From Eucalyptus grandis (Eukaryota; Streptophyta; Magnoliopsida; Myrtales; Myrtaceae): a stretch of DNA of 64,000 nt. Shown one piece after another: positions 12,292 to 23,690 of this stretch (positions are counted from its first letter, which is position 1; the number at the start of each line of letters is the position of its first letter). Location: positions 4,975,501-5,039,500 of the forward strand of contig NC_052619.1 in assembly GCF_016545825.1 (NCBI RefSeq), written 5' to 3'. The notes below the pieces were generated by a model. It saw nothing but the letters and a program-made list of their open reading frames with translations. It had not been told where the DNA came from and ran no database searches. The position numbers were made by a program, and so were the translations under genes.

Positions 12292-12989
12292 TGATGTGGA
12301 CATCAAGCCATATCAAGGAGATGGTGTTAGGGACCCATTGTCTATTCCTACTGGTTCGATTACTCGAGCGCGGGCCAAGCAATTCAGGCAAGCTGTTGGC
12401 ATCATGGTTCGTGATCTTTGGCGTGGAGGTGACCTTGGATAAAATCTTGAAGAATCTTGGAAATCTTGGTGTAATCTTTGGCATGGAGATGACCTTGGAT
12501 CGAATCTTGAAGAATCTTGGAAATCTTTGCGCAATTTGATTATCTGGTCATCAAATATTTGACCAAGTCAAAATATATATATATATATATATATCTCTTC
12601 TTGTTTAGGTATATTTTGGAATATGAAGCATTAGATTTCTAGGGTTGGTTTTAGGGTTTGTGTGGCGGCTAGAAAACCTATATTAAAGACTGACTCAATT
12701 TCTTTGGAATATTTTTTTTGGAGAAAAAAAAGTTGAGAGATTCTCTTCTATTGTTCTTTTGAGGACTTGACCTTATCAAGGTTCCCTTGTGACAGTAGAT
12801 TTGACTTATCGAGCAAGATAGCGAATTCTTTCGCTCGTGGCATCTATAACATTGGTTGGTTGACACGCATTTGTCAACAGGTCACGTTCATACCGAGGTT
12901 GCCAATCACAAGTTTGATTGGAGGTCGAGGTTCGCAATTCACACCATACAGGCTTTCGTAGAATGATCTTTCCGTAACGATTCACATCA
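12292..12989 (+). repeat. 5' LTR of the CRM-like element
   Basis: 698 bp from TGATGTGGACATC to GATTCACATCA, closely similar to 18230-18884. It contains a duplicated block GATCTTTGGCRTGGAG (about 12415 and 12475), an (AT)n run at about 12573-12592, and a copy of the pol tail that encodes an ITRARAKQFRQ-like motif. Confidence 0.9.
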
Positions 12990-12991
12990 TT

Positions 12992-13003
12992 TGGTATCAG
13001 AGC
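12992..13003 (+). promoter_or_regulatory. Primer-binding site, initiator tRNA-Met type
   Basis: TGGTATCAGAGC lies two bases after the 5' LTR. This is the standard plant retrotransposon PBS matching the 3' end of initiator tRNA-Met, where minus-strand cDNA synthesis would start. Confidence 0.85.
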
Positions 13004-13702
13004 TTGCTTCTACAAGGTCTATTTATCTTTAATTTTCTGTTGATATTTAGCAATTTGAGATTTATTGAGCTAAGGTTTCAGTTCTAGCCAATTTAGGGAT
13101 CCGATTGCTTTTGTGCTTCCATACGTAGTTGTTTGCTGTTAGTTTTAATTTTTTTTCCTAACATCTTAAATTGTATCTGAGTTTGTAAAAAAAAAAAGGA
13201 AAAAAAAAGAGAAAGTTCATCCAAAAAAAAAAAAAAAAGAAGAGAAAGAAAACGCACACAAAAAAAAGTGAGCAAGAAAAAAAAAACAGATTCAGCAGAA
13301 AAATAGCCAAACAAAAAAAAATCAAGAAGGCAACTCGTTTGTTAGTGGACTGAATTGAAACAAAATCAGTAGTGATTTGCATTTCAATTGGAATTTTGAA
13401 AGTTGTACTTGTTAGTTTGAAATTGTTACTTGCTGAAACAAAATCAATAGTGATCTAATCTTGTTTGATTAGTTTGATTGATTGTCGTGAGGGTGTTGAG
13501 AGACGGGTTTTGAGTCCAATAAAGAACTTGTGAAAAGAGAATACGAGAGGGAAAAGGTAAAAGTGTGTAAGCTTAATTGAGGGTGGAAAAAGCCTAGACT
13601 TGAGTTAAACACGAGGGGAGTGACAAATTCCTTGAGAGAAACACATGAGGGAGCAATTGGTGAGGATTTTTTGTGACTAACGTTTATTTGCAGGTCTAAA
13701 AT
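13004..13702 (+). other. Leader between PBS and gag, with an A-rich tract
   Basis: Untranslated leader. An A-rich low-complexity tract at about 13185-13325 creates spurious Phe-rich ORFs on the minus strand. No gene is seen. Confidence 0.6.
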
Positions 13703-14490
13703 ATGTCGCACGAAGAAAGCGTGAATAAAAGGAAGGTTGACTCCATAAGAAGGGATGAAGCGCTCGTGGAAAGCATCCAGCAATTGAGGGCCGTGGTCGA
13801 GGAGCTTAGTGGTCGAATGATGGGGAATGGTAACCAAGAGCTACCCCGGAGAAGGCCGCAATATCAACGAGATGCCTCTAGAACACGACATAAAAGGCAG
13901 CGGCATTATGATGATGATGAGGCTGACATTGAGGATGATCGAGATGCTCGATTTGAAAGGTGGAATGGAGCCCGAGAATTTAGACACCGAGAGGATAATG
14001 AACTTAGCAATATCAAGATGAAGATTCCTTCTTTCCAAGGGAAAAATGATCCCGATGGGTATCTAGAATGGGAGAAACGCATGGAGATGGTATTTGATTG
14101 TCAATGATACTTGCAGTTGTTGAATTTACTAATTATGCTATAATTTGCTGGGATCAACTTGTGACTAGTAGGAGGTGCAATGGTGAAAGACCGATAGAGA
14201 CGTGGGATAAGATGAAAGCAGTGATGAGGAGGCGTTTTGTACCAAGTCATTACCATCGTGATTTGTTTCAAAAGTTGCAAAATCGCACACAAGGCAATAA
14301 GAGCATGAAAGAGTATCACAAGGAGATGGAGATTGCCATGATCTGTGCTAATGTTGTGGAGGATTGTGAGGCCATAGTGTCAAGATTTTTGAGTGGTTTG
14401 AGTCAAGACATAGCAAGGGTGGTGGAGCTACAACACTATGTTGAATTGGAGGAATTGGTGGACAAACCATCAAAGTTGAGCGGCAATTGA
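13703..14490 (+). pseudogene. gag of the CRM-like element, interrupted
   Basis: 13703-14107 opens with MSHEESVNKRK, has a coiled-coil-like segment (VESIQQLRAVVEELSGRM) and a charged segment, and reaches IPSFQGKNDPDGYLEWEKRM, the start of the retrotransposon gag domain. A TGA follows. 14098-14490 continues the domain with WDKMKAVMRRRFVPSHY, LFQKLQNRTQGNKSMKEYH and SRFLSGL, then ends in TGA. The family product forms the virus-like particle and packages element RNA. Here it is broken in at least two places. Confidence 0.85.
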
Positions 14491-14633
14491 AGTTGGACTG
14501 AAATCACAAGAGTTGAGGAGGTTCAAATAAGAATTGGAGATCTAATTGGAAGAGAGATGAGAAGCCAAATTGGAGAGGAAACAACACCAAAACTGAAACC
14601 TCAAAGGAGAAGGAGAAGGATGGTAAAGTTGGA

Positions 14634-15119
14634 ATGAATCCGGCTTCAAGTAAAATCGAAAATCCTAACACTAGAACTCGTAAGATTAAATGTTTCAAGT
14701 GTTTGGGCAGGGGTCATATGGCGAATCAATGCCCTATTAGGATGGTGATGATCATGACTGGACATGGTGTTATTGAGTCCGAAAGTGAAAAGGAAGAAGA
14801 AGATGATGAGATGCCACCGTTGGAGGATTGTAGTGATGGAGAAATAGCTATAAAAAGAGACTTATTGGTGATTAGGCGTTCTCTTAGTGTGCAAGTAAAG
14901 GAGGAGGAGCATCATCAACAAAAAGATAACTTGTTTCATACAAGATGTGTTGTGAATGGTAAGATCTATAGTTTGATAATTGATGGAGGTAGTTGTGCAA
15001 ATGTGGCAAGTTGTATTATGGTGGATAAGTTTGGTTTGAAGACGACAAAGCACCCTAGGCCTTATAAACTTCAATCGTTAAATGATAATGGAGAGGTGAA
15101 AGTGTCAAAGCAAGTTTGA
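14634..15119 (+). pseudogene. gag zinc knuckle and protease of the CRM-like element
   Basis: The CCHC knuckle is CFKCLGRGHMANQC at about 14692-14735, preceded by a basic linker. An acidic region (SEKEEEDDEMPP) follows. About 110 residues in is the aspartic protease region, LIIDGGSCANVAS, where DGG stands in place of the usual D-S/T-G catalytic triplet, then FGLKTTKHPRPYKLQSL. The frame stops at 15117. A protease would cleave the gag-pol polyprotein. Confidence 0.8.
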
Positions 15120-15503
15120 ATCTCATTTGAGATAGGAAGATACAAGGACGAGGTAGAGTGTGATGTTGTACCTATGCAAGCGGGTCATATCTTACTTGGA
15201 AAACCATGGCAATAGTATCAAAAGGTACATCATGATGGGTATACTAATCGTTATTCATTGGTGATGAATCAAAAAAATTATACCTTGGTACCAATGACAC
15301 CTAGTGAGGTGTATTAAGATCAGTTAAAGTTTCAACAAGAAGTCGAGAAAGAGAGAAAAAAAGGTGAGAAATCCGAGGGCTTGTGTGGTGTGCCTGAGAC
15401 ACAAGGAAAATGAGAGGCCGAGAGAAGGATTGTGGTAAAAACCGAGGAAAAAGAAGAGAGGAAATAAAATAGGCAAAATAATTTTTATGCAAAATCGAGT
15501 GAG

Positions 15504-16241
15504 GTGATGAGAGCTTTAGTTCTAAACCGACCAATGCTTGTACTTTTGTACAAGGAGATTTTGTTTTCTACTAACGATTTTGACCCAAGTTTGCCTAGTC
15601 ATATTGTGTCTTTATTGCAGGAATTTGAAGATGTATTTCCTGATGAACTTCCTGGAGAAATACCACCGATTCGAGGCATAGAACATCAAATTAACTTGAT
15701 TCCCAGTGCGCCATAACCTAACCAACCCACATATCGAAGCAATCCCGAAGAGACAAAAGAACTTCAACGGCAAGTTAGCGAACTATTGGAACAGGAGTAT
15801 ATGAGAGAGAGTCTTAGCCCGTGCACCGTCCCTGTTTTGTTGGTGCCAAAGAAGGATAGAACTTGGCGAATGTGTGTCGATTGCCGAGCAATCAATAACA
15901 TTACGGTAAAGTATCGACATCCTATTCCTAGGTTAGATGACATGTTGGATGAGTTGCATGGTTCTTGCATTTTTACTAAGATCGATTTTAAAAGTGGCTA
16001 TCATCAAATTAGGATGAAAGAATGTGATGAATGGAAAACTGCATTTAAGACCAAGTATGGATTATATGAGTGGTTAGTCATGCCATTTGGATTAACTAAT
16101 GCACCGAGCACGTTTATGCGACTTATGAATAATGTTTTGCATGCTTTTATTGGTCAATTTGTGGTTGTCTATTTCAATGACATCTTGATATATAGCCAAA
16201 GCCCTAATGACCATGCTGAGCATGTGCGAGCTGTCTTGTAG
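15504..16241 (+). pseudogene. Reverse transcriptase of the CRM-like element
   Basis: 15504-15716 encodes FEDVFPDELPGEIPP, the N-terminal RT approach. A stop, then 15786-16241 encodes [19 protein letters not shown], the [13 protein letters not shown] block, and [19 protein letters not shown]. The catalytic box reads YFNDIL, so the first Asp of the usual YxDD is Asn. A TAG ends the frame at 16239, and homology continues past it. Several more stops lie at 15120-15480. The enzyme is not functional. Confidence 0.88.
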
Positions 16242-16700
16242 GTTTTAAGGGTCAAGCAATTATATGCTAATCTAAAGAAGTGTTCTTTTGTTACCAACAA
16301 ATTAGTATTTCTAGGATTTGTTGTTAGTACTGATGGTATACAGGTTGATGAAAAAAAGGTCAAAGCAATCCGTGAATGGCCAACGCCTAAGACCATAGGA
16401 GACGTGCATAGCTTTCATGGATTGGCGAGTTTTTATCGGCGATTTGTGAGAAATTTCAGCACCATTGCTACACCTTTAACTAAGGTTATCAAGAAGCACA
16501 TGGGTTTCACGTGGGGAGAAGAGCAAGAGAAAACATTTAATATGCTAAAAGATAAGTTGACTAATGCTCCATTGTTATTTTTGCCGAATTTCAGTGCTAC
16601 TTTTGAAATAGAGTGCGATACTTCTAGTACATGATTTGGAGCTGTGTTGATGCAAGGAGGGGCATCCCATAGCTTATTTTAGCGAGAAATTGAATGGAGC
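16242..16700 (+). pseudogene. RT thumb and RNase H start of the CRM-like element, frame-broken
   Basis: Homology resumes directly after the TAG (KKCSFVTNKLVFLGFVVS), then 16404-16634 gives HSFHGLASFYRRFVRNFS and the RNase H onset. A TGA at about 16632 and a one-base indel near 16660 separate this from the open frame starting at 16690. RNase H would remove the RNA strand during cDNA synthesis. Confidence 0.8.
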
Positions 16701-18093
16701 AACATTGAATTACCCTACATATGAAAAGGAGATGTATGCTTTAGTGCAAGCTTTGGAGACTCGGCAACATTATTTATGGCCGAATGAGTTTATGATCCAC
16801 ACCAACCATGAGACCTTGAAGTACTTGAAAGGGCAGCAGAAGTTGAATAAAAGACATGCCAAATGGATGGAGTTCATCGAGACTTTTCTATTTGTGATCA
16901 AGTACAAGAAAGATAAGGAGAATGTGGTAGCCGATGCACTTTCTCGAAGGTATGCGATTCTAACTACTTTAGAACCAAAGTGTCTAGGTTTTGAGCATAT
17001 CAAGGGCCTATATACTTATGATGATGACTTTGGAAGAGTGTTTGAAGCACGTGAGCATGCTGCATTTGATAAATTCTATAGGCGTGAAGGTTATCTTTTC
17101 CGTGAAAATAAACTATGTTTGCCTAAGTGTTCTTTGCGTGAATTGTTGGTGCGAGAAGCGCATAGTGGTGGTTTAATGGGGCATTTTGGCATTAATAAAA
17201 CTTATGAAGTGCTGCATGAACATTTTTATTGGCCACATATGAAGAGAGGTGTCACGCGTGTCTGTGAGAGATGCATTGCTTGTAAGCAATCTAAGTCTAC
17301 AACTAAACCGCATGGCTTGTATACGCCATTACCTATTCCAACGCATCCTTGGACTGATATTTCTATGGATTTTGTGTTAGGATTGCCTAGGTCTAAGTAT
17401 GGTAGAGATTCTATTTATGTGGTTGTTGATCGGTTTTCAAAGATGGCTCATTTTATACCTTGTCTGAAACTAATGATGCATCTCATGTTGCTGATTTGTT
17501 CTTTAGGGAGGTTGTACATTTGCATGGCAATGCCTAGATCGATTGTTTTAGATCGAGATTCTAAATTTCTTAGCTACTTTTGGAAAACATTGTGGAAAAA
17601 ACTAGGAACACGGTTGTTATTTTCTACTACTTGTCATCCACAAACTGATGGTCAAACCGAGGTAGTTAATATAACTTTAGGGGTATTGTTGCGTGCTATT
17701 ATAAAAAAGAACATAAAATCTTGGGAAGATTGTCTGCCACATGTTGAATTTGCATATAATAGGAACATGCATTATGCTACTAAATTTACACCATTTGAGG
17801 TTGTCTATGGTTTTAATCCGTTAACTCCGTTAGATTTAACCCATTTACCTGTTAATGAGCATGTGGATTTAGATGGAGCAAAGAAAGCCGAATTTGTCAA
17901 GGCATTGCATGAGAAGACGCGCGGAATATTGAGCGCAAGACTGAGCAATATGCAAGGCAAGCCAACAAAGGATGCAAGGAAGTGGTGTTTGAACCCAGCG
18001 ATTGGGTTTGGGTTCATATGCGCAAAGAGTGATTTCCTAAGCAACGACATTCTAAGTTATTACCGAGAGGGGATGGACCATTCATGGTGTTAG
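16690..18093 (+). pseudogene. RNase H end and integrase of the CRM-like element
   Basis: A 467-residue open frame. Residues 1-90 cover RNase H up to [11 protein letters not shown]. The HHCC zinc finger is around residues 158-198 ([11 protein letters not shown] ... CERCIACKQ). The core follows: [11 protein letters not shown] (first Asp), VLDRDSKF (second Asp), [13 protein letters not shown] (Glu). Two compensating frameshifts between about 17465 and 17530 put roughly 20 residues out of frame, and another shift near 17925 scrambles the C-terminus. The long ORF is therefore not an intact integrase. Confidence 0.88.
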
Positions 18094-18229
18094 AAAGAGT
18101 TAACAATAATGCCTACAAGCTTGATCTTCCATGTGAGTATGACGTTAGTGCTACATTTAATGTTTCTAACTTGACTCTTTTCGATGCTAGTGATGATTTG
18201 AGAGCAAATCCTTTGCACGGGGGAGGGAA
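18094..18229 (+). other. Integrase tail and polypurine tract
   Basis: 18080-18215 still encodes a recognisable integrase tail (NNNAYKLDLP, ATFNVSNLT) in another frame. GGGGGAGGGAA at about 18219-18229 is the PPT priming plus-strand synthesis, and abuts the 3' LTR. Confidence 0.75.
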
Positions 18230-18509
18230 TGATGTGGACATCGAGTCATATTGAGGAGGTGATGCTAGGGACTCATTGTCCATTCCTACTAGTTCGATTA
18301 CTTGAGTGCGGGCCAAGCAATTCAGGCAAGTTGTTGGCGTCATGGTTTGTGATCTTTGGCGTGGAGATGAACTTGGATCAAATCTTGAAAAATCTTGAAA
18401 ATCTTGGCGTAATCTTTGGCGTGGAGATGACCTTGGATCGAATCTTGAAGAATCTTAGAAATCTTGGCGCAATTTGATTATCTGGTCATCAAATATTTGA
18501 CCAAGTCAG

Positions 18510-18568
<59 letters not shown>

Positions 18569-18884
18569 TGTATGTATGTATGTATGTCTGACTGAATTTC
18601 TTTGGGATTTTTTTTTTTGAAAAAAAAAATTGAGATTCTTTTCTATTGTTCTTTTGAAGACTTGACCTTATCAAGGTTCCCTTGTGACAGTCGATTTGAC
18701 TTATCAAGCGACATGTTGAATTCTTTCGCTCATGGCGTCTATAATGTTGGTTGGTTGACACGCATTCGTCAACAGGTCACGTTCATACCGAGGTTGCCAA
18801 TCATAGGTTTGATTGGAGGTCAAGGTTCACAATTCACACCATACAAGCCTTCGTAGAATGATCTTTCCATAACAATTCACATCA
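18230..18884 (+). repeat. 3' LTR of the CRM-like element
   Basis: 655 bp, TGATGTGGACATC to AATTCACATCA, homologous to 12292-12989. It carries an (AT)n run and a (GTAT)n microsatellite at about 18514-18587 that the 5' LTR lacks. Part of the 5' LTR (near 12600-12690) is missing here. The pol frame runs into this LTR. Confidence 0.9.
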
Positions 18885-18889
18885 CGTGG

Positions 18890-19653
18890 TCGCCTATGCT
18901 CGTAACTAGATCTAGCGTCATGGACGAGATCTATTCCTCCTTCATTGCTCAAGAAGCATCCATTGTGTCGGACTTTCGAAGCACTTTGAAGCGATAGGGT
19001 ATGAAGTTCTTCTAGGTGATGTGCGCATAATTACCCATCTATCAAAATATTCTTTTCTAGGTGATGTGGTCGAGGATCGCAAGTGTAGCAAATGCAATTG
19101 CTTTCAACCCATCTCGAATTTGTCAATTGTTTAATAAACTATTTTGGTCCAATTAGGCCAAATTATTTTGATTTTGTCAAAATTGACATTGAAATTGAGT
19201 TTCTTGAACATAATCAAACTCAATTTGGCTAATTGATGATACTTGTGAAGAACCAGCTAGGACCCTTGATTGGTGGTTGAAATTGCACGTATTCGCCTCC
19301 AATTTGGAATCTCGAAATTGATTTGACAATTGAATGTACAATAACCACTAGATTAACTGTTGAGAATGAAATTTCTAAAAAATGACTATAAATTGATGAA
19401 TTTTGAATTTGGCCGATTGGAAATTGAAATTTTCAATATGGGTGGGAAAGCCAATTCTGATCGATTTTTATAAAAATGATGAATTAGAAGTCTGATTTAA
19501 AAAAAAAAAAAAAAAAAAAGACTTGATTTAAGAATTTATCAACTTTTTCATTGTTTTCGAAAAAAGTTGAGCGATGGTTGAATTAAGTGGTTGACCAATA
19601 ATTTAACTCTAAAGATTTCTTGGGATTATTGGTGAAATCAATATCTCTAGTTG
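18890..19653. other. Repeat-derived sequence, no gene
   Basis: The first part continues the retrotransposon interrupted at 12292. The rest (about 19060-19653) is AT-rich, with a poly-A tract at about 19500, and leads into TCTCTAG just before the solo LTR. The same junction words recur in the LTR-end remnants at 22585, 36880 and 57990, so this is probably an older LTR. Confidence 0.45.
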
Positions 19654-20760
19654 TGTGACATCCTCGTTCCGATCCAATTTTTCAAAATGGAATTATTCCG
19701 ACAAGTGATCATCGGATGAGAGTGTCTTGAGGATCGATAGACCACGAGGACATCTAGGAAGGCCATTGAGGGGCTAAAACCCGGTTTTTCATCAGTAAGG
19801 ACATATAAGTGTGGAAAAGTGAAAACGGGGCACGGACGAGGACCCATTAGGCTCGGGCCCAAGTGAGTGGCCCATGGCCCACACGCCCATGGGGTGGGCG
19901 GCCAAGGGAGGCCCATGGGCCCCTCAAAGCCCATCAAAATCTTTTGACACAATCTTGGCATTAAATGCACGAAAGAACATGAATAGTGCAAGATCTTGGT
20001 GAAATGACTGAAGTGCCCTTCTGTTGGACTAAAGATGAAAAGGCAAGATAGGGAATTGGCTAGGAAGGGGCAGCCATGCATGGAGTGGATGACAAAAGAG
20101 AGATTTGAAAACCTACCTACCCTAGTCTAGTCCTCACATTTAATGCTATATCTTGTTTCTTCTTTGGTTAAGTTTGATGCACTAAAGACAAGGGAAGTGA
20201 TGGGGCATTGATGGGAGACAAGATCACTCTCTCTCCTCCCTTTCCTCTCCAAACTGCCAGCCACTTCTCCTATTTCCCTCAATCTCACTTTTTCCCTCTT
20301 CACATCCTCATTCACTGGAAGCCTAGGTTTGAGAGATGTGGAAGATTTGGAGGGTAAGGCATTAATGAGGACAAGACCTCTCTTTTCTCTCTCTTTTCTC
20401 TCCCCCTCATGCCTCCCCCAGCCTCATTCTCTCATTTCCTCACTTGTTTGGTTGGAAGCTCTCTACCTCTCTTCCCTCACCACAGCCGAACCCCCACACC
20501 TCCATTTTCTCTCCTTGCAAGCTTGTTCTTCACTTATTTTCCTCATCGGAGGCTATACCACCACCAAGCCACCACTAGAGCAGCAACTAACCACCGTCCA
20601 ACTCCCTCACGTGCGGTGGACAAGCAACCATCAGCCTTAGCAGCTAATTCGGTCTTGGTGTCCCTTCCCTCGACATGTTTCAAAGCTTGAGTCGTCCGTG
20701 AGTAGCCTTCTAGCCTTTGATTAGGGCTTTCATTGCTTTAGGGAGTAGTTTAGGGCAGAT

Positions 20761-21106
20761 TTGGGTTATGTGCCATGTGGATTAGTGATTATCTATGTTA
20801 TATGGGTTATGTGCCATGTGGTTTAGTGGTTATCCATATTATTTGGGTTATGTGCCATATGGTTTAATGGTCAAACATGTTATTTGGATGATGTGCCATG
20901 CGGTTTAATGATTATCTATGTTATTTAGGTTATGTGCCATGCGGTTTAGTAGTTAAACATGATGTTTGGATTATGTGTTATGTGGTTTAATGGTTAAACA
21001 TGATATTTGAATGATGTGCCATGTGGATTAGTGGTTATCTATATTATTCAGATTATGTGCCATGTGGATTAGTTGTTAATTATGATATTTGGATTATGTG
21101 CCATGA
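20761..21106 (+). repeat. 41-bp minisatellite, about 8 copies
   Basis: Units follow TTATGTGCCATGTGG, then TTTAGTGGTTA and YCATGTTATTTGG, each about 41 bp and diverged by 10-20%. The array is internal to the solo LTR. Confidence 0.85.
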
Positions 21107-22352
21107 GTTTGGGAAGTGAATGGTGCATATGTGTGCAATATAAGTAATGTACGTGTATGGAATGATGAGCATCACATGGGTTAAATAAGGAAGATAAGAA
21201 ATGGACTCTGATGGTATGCCTATGCGATCACCTAAGACCCTGATGCGTTTTACGCAGGTGTGAATCCGACCTAAGGCATTTTACACAGGACGATGCTCGA
21301 TTAAGTTCAGATGCCCCTAGGTCAATGGGATGTCATTCGTGGATAGATTTTAGAACGAAGCTCCTTACTAGAATTCCCCCAAGTCAACAAGATGTCGTGC
21401 TTGATGGGGCGAGATGATGCCCGATTACGCCGGATGATTGTGAACCTTCGAGTTGGCCTTAGGTCCTAAGTGGCCGTAATAATCTGGACAAATATGTATA
21501 GGAAGTGCATGAGATTCGTATGTGATGAGGTCCAAATTATTGCATGGCATGAGCGCATGACTTAGATCATAATGCGTATTCATATGTTTGGCTTGAGAAC
21601 ATGAAGTTTATGTTATGAAATTGCCTATGCATCTACATTGATGGCCTTATATGGTAGACAAGTTGTTACGAGATTGATGAGAGTAAAGCGAGAAGTGTAT
21701 TGCCATGCTTCGTCATCGATAGATATTTGCATGTTTAGGGCGTTTCCGAGGTAAATAACCTCCCTACGCGAGGTCTAGGAAGTTTACTCATTGAGTTTAT
21801 CTCATATTTGGTTGTTGAAAAGTTTTCAAGCCCTAAGAATGGCTGAACCATTCCATCATATTCGTTTTGGCCTCCTTGTCGAGCATAGTCAAGCGGTAAC
21901 GGAGTACCCAGTAGTGAGAGTAGCCAATGTGCACTATACGCGTATGTCACAACCATTTGGGTCAATGAGGGTTTGCCTAACCTCATGCCATGCCAAGTCG
22001 TGCCCTAGTATTTTTGGGTAGGCGGCGAGAGCCATAGTCCCATCTGCAGTTTCGACAATCAGCCAAGCGCTGGAGGATCTAGGGGCGGCATCAATTGGGA
22101 TGCCAAGGATGGGGACATTCCTGATGAGGAGGTGTTCAACCCCGAGATCGATCCTGCGCTAATCGCCGAGTCGGAGGCCTAGTGTTTGCACTTTTTAAAC
22201 CACCCACGTAATATTAAAGGCATAGGTATCCCCCCCCCCCCCCAAGCCCTTTTTGAAGGAGGTCATGATAACTAGGTGTGTCGAAGGTGAAGAAGTTAGT
22301 TGATTAACCCTTGAACTCATGTTGTATGAGATGTTGACTCGCCCTTTTTGAA

Positions 22353-22354
22353 GG

Positions 22355-22392
<38 letters not shown>

Positions 22393-22584
22393 TAATTAGA
22401 GATTTGTTTACACTTCTATTTGTGCGTTTTAACGATATTGCGTGGGTTGTCATGCAGCTGTAGAGGTTCGAGGTGTGTCTGTGTGTGTGTGTGTGATAAT
22501 TAGAGATTTGTTTACACTTCTATTTGTGCGTTTTAACAATATTGCGCGGGTTGTCATGCAGTTGTAGAGGTTCGGGGTGTGACA
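22353..22584 (+). repeat. (GT)n tract and about 100-bp duplication of the LTR end
   Basis: A (GT)n run (about 22359-22390) is followed by GATAATTAGAGATTTG...GTAGAGGTTCGAGGTGTG. After a shorter (GT)n the same block repeats and ends in TTCGGGGTGTGACA, the LTR terminus. The LTR therefore carries two tandem copies of its last 100 bases. Slippage or unequal exchange at the GT tract is the likely cause. Confidence 0.8.
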
Positions 22585-23180
22585 AGTTGCATAGGAAGTG
22601 AGATGAGGTACACTCCCTTACCTCCCTTGATTTCTAGTCGACACTAATAGATTAGTGACAACTCCTTATTACAAAATTCTTATGAACCTTCCAATGTCAT
22701 CCGAGGTATAGGTTTGGGATAGTCTGTGCCTAATCATTAGTCATAGTCTTGTCTTTTAGGTAATACCCCTAAACTTATTCCCTCCATCAAGGGGTAGGTT
22801 GCAATAAATACACACTAATTACAAGAAACCACATCATGGAGCAGTTTGTGCATGTAAGACTTAGAAACATTGAGGTAAGTGACAGAAGTTATTTAAGAAA
22901 TTATAACCACTGGGAAACATCCAAAGGCAATTACCATAATAGAACCCTTGCACAAATCAAACAAAATGTTATCTTTCAAATATTTTTAACTTTTCTGCAC
23001 TGTACTTTAAATTTCCTTAGCTGTAGTTCTTAGGATCGCATAGTTGAATAAATTTCGGAATGTATCTTCGTCTTAGTGTTGTGTCGTCAATTAAATTCCG
23101 ACATTATATCTTTATATTCTCAAGTTCTTCTCAATGAAAGAGATAATTCGGCGCTGGAACAAATTGCAGCGAAACAATTA
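22585..23180. other. Older LTR end and spacer, no gene
   Basis: 22590-22805 carries the conserved end seen in the 36.9-kb remnant: GTAGGAAGTGAGATG-like start, GATTAGTGACAACTCCTTAT, CTTATGAAC, AATACCCCTAAAC, GGGGTAGGTTG. From about 22810 to the PADRE remnant nothing is recognised. Confidence 0.5.
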
Positions 23181-23185
23181 CCAAG

Positions 23186-23690
23186 TTGAACCAGCCTAAT
23201 TGCTCAATCTTTGTGCTCTATTTTCAAGTTAGACGATGTGCAACACATAGCCCTCTCCAGGCCGACGACAAGCTCTCGTCCAATCATATCTATTTCGTTC
23301 TCCCGGAGCCCAAGCTCCATCAGTGGCTAATGGCCTCAGACATGGCGGCTCTTGCTGTTGAGGCCAGCGTTGCCCTCCAAAAGTTGGCGAAGCAAGGTGG
23401 GGACCACCGGCGGAGGAAGACCTAAATCTCTCCCGTCCTGGGGGTGCACTTTGACGACGCAGCTTACTGAGATGACGACGATGTCAAATATGGGAGCAAA
23501 GAGTTCGAGCTCAAGAAGTGCTTCGCCTCGATGCCAAGGCAGTTCGCGACAAGAGACTTTTCCAATTACGGTCGGTGAGGAAGATGCAGAGATTATCAAT
23601 ACACGTTTGTTTAGAATGAAGTTGAGCACGTTTTATGAAAGCTCCAAAGATGGCTCATACTCTATAAATATGGAAGTTGTTTTCCTTACT
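23186..23690 (+). pseudogene. DUF4228/PADRE pseudogene 1
   Basis: Plant PADRE (DUF4228) proteins are small, plant-specific and stress-responsive, with poorly known biochemistry. The frame gives ADDKLSSNHIYFVLPEPKL, then SDMAALAVEASVALQKLAK, matching the conserved YFVLP ... MAALAVKAS core. A stop follows KT at about 23423. Further on, another frame gives FDDAAY, YGSKEFEL and the C-terminal FRMKLSTFYESSKDG. At least one stop and one frameshift break it. The N-terminus is poorly preserved. Converges on WSD1 copy A. Confidence 0.7.

Larger units (their letters stand above)
12292..18884 (+). mobile_element. Full-length Ty3/gypsy element, CRM-like, with perfect TSD
   Basis: The 6593-bp element has two LTRs starting TGATGTG and ending CACATCA, a PBS, gag, zinc knuckle, protease, RT, RNase H, integrase and PPT in Ty3/gypsy order. 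It is flanked by the identical 5-mer CGTGG (12287-12291 and 18885-18889). TGATG...CATCA termini, and a pol reading frame running into the LTR, are to my knowledge typical of CRM elements, which often accumulate near centromeres. The integrase words ([28 protein letters not shown]) also fit. Many stops and frameshifts make it non-autonomous. Confidence 0.92.
19654..22584 (+). mobile_element. Solo LTR, 2.93 kb, perfect TSD
   Basis: Starts TGTGACATCC and ends GGGGTGTGACA, flanked by identical AGTTG (19649-19653 and 22585-22589). It has no gag-pol. It sits within older LTR sequence: joining the flanks gives CTCTAGTTGCATAGGAAG, which matches CTCTAGTTACGCAGAGTG at about 58012. ORFs at 19647-20081, 20127-20690 and 21735-22021 have no domains and are ignored. 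Confidence 0.85.

Noticed and set aside
13093..13382. Phe-rich minus ORFs of 73 and 74 residues
   Set aside because: Reverse strand of the A-rich leader of the CRM-like element.
16690..18093. Intact integrase gene
   Set aside because: Although open for 467 residues, two compensating frameshifts and a third C-terminal shift replace conserved sequence.
20127..20690. Pro/Leu-rich ORFs as possible small genes
   Set aside because: They fall within a solo LTR with a perfect TSD and overlap in several frames without domains.
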